Shown here one piece after another: positions 32,697-32,946 of a DNA stretch of 32,946 nt. Each line of letters opens with the position of its first letter. The first letter of the stretch is position 1. The DNA is from an uncultured Bacteroidota bacterium (GTDB lineage Bacteria > Bacteroidota > Bacteroidia > Chitinophagales > Chitinophagaceae), in assembly GCA_903821465.1 (NCBI GenBank), contig CAIJLK010000149.1, forward strand, positions 1 to 32,946, written 5' to 3'. A model generated the notes under the pieces. That model was given only the letters and a program-made list of their open reading frames with translations. It had not been told where the DNA came from and did not search any database. Made by a program: the position numbers and the translations under genes.

Positions 32697-32946
32697 ATGA
32701 ATATTATTATTACAGGCGCATCAAAGGGAATCGGTAAAGCAATTGCTAAGGCATTTGCACAACCAGGGAATCAATTATTGATTTGTAGTAGAAATGAGAA
32801 GGAGCTAATTGAAACAGTAAATGAGCTTCAGGAAAACCATCCTGATACTATTATTAAATATCGTGCTACTTACATGGGTAATAAAACAGACATCATTCAC
32901 TTTGCTGATTGGTGCTTGTCTTTCGGTGCCCCGGATATTTTAATTA
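32697..32946 (+). CDS. Short-chain dehydrogenase/reductase, N-terminal fragment (3' end outside window)
   Basis: The frame opens at the ATG at 32697 and runs to the window edge without a stop (83 codons). It starts MNIIITGASKGIGKAIAKAF, the TGxxxGIG NAD(P)-binding motif of classical SDR enzymes, followed by the ICSRNEKEL strand-helix that sets cofactor choice (an Arg at this place favours NADP). The later segment FGAPDILI corresponds to the strand before the NNAG motif, which is cut off. The substrate cannot be told. It is divergent from the YjjG-type gene; a GACCTTTG box (one mismatch) lies 18 bp upstream. Confidence 0.88.
   Translation, partial: MNIIITGASKGIGKAIAKAFAQPGNQLLICSRNEKELIETVNELQENHPDTIIKYRATYMGNKTDIIHFADWCLSFGAPDILI

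Overview
The window looks like chromosomal DNA of a Bacteroidota bacterium, most probably family Chitinophagaceae. Evidence: the locus order CBS-domain protein / NAD kinase / PorG-like protein / isoprenyl transferase / BamA / two OmpH proteins / MurI, AT-rich DNA, little Shine-Dalgarno signal, and several -7 boxes of the Bacteroidota type TAnnTTTG. No tRNA, rRNA, IS element, phage gene or CRISPR array was seen.

Region 1 (1-9325, all +) is an envelope-biogenesis run: the tail of a CBS-domain protein, a small single-POTRA Omp85-like protein, NadK, a PorG-like barrel (type IX secretion family), UppS, BamA, two Skp/OmpH chaperones and glutamate racemase. Region 2 (9331-10309, +) is rpmH, rnpA and yidD; rpmH (51 codons) is short and easily missed. 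Region 3 (10312-11593, -) holds a lipoprotein of unknown function and a Mn-type superoxide dismutase.

Region 4 (about 11765-22821) is the accessory core: two divergent transcription units around a 185-bp control region rich in dyad symmetry. The leftward unit is Gfo/Idh/MocA oxidoreductase, TIM-barrel isomerase, lipoprotein cytochrome c, 3-keto-disaccharide hydrolase (DUF1080) and tadA. The rightward unit is an MFS transporter, a Tat-exported hydroxypyruvate-isomerase-like protein, a GMC oxidoreductase with a Cx5Cx3C cluster, a gluconate-2-dehydrogenase subunit-3 protein and a second Tat-exported isomerase, closed by a strong terminator. A convergent, Tat-type Gfo/Idh/MocA gene follows, with its start broken by an A9 tract. 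I read the locus as an oxidative glycoside pathway: C3 oxidation in the periplasm, electrons to cytochrome c, cleavage of the 3-keto-glycoside by DUF1080, and further processing by the isomerases and NAD(P)-dependent oxidoreductases.

Region 5 (22989-27429, +) has an aldehyde dehydrogenase, a membrane-anchored glutathione-peroxidase homologue and a 771-residue secreted Gly/Tyr/Asn-rich protein of unknown function. Region 6 (27625-32946) has dusB (-), then a + run of CPBP protease, DUF2007 protein, CdsA, Psd and a small Lys/Cys-rich secreted protein, then a YjjG-type HAD phosphatase (-) and the start of an SDR gene cut by the window edge.

Two 150-200 bp imperfect inverted-repeat modules built on tandem AAAAGAT heptamers lie between convergent genes (21208-21362 and 27424-27626), in opposite orientation to each other. 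They look like members of one dispersed repeat family.
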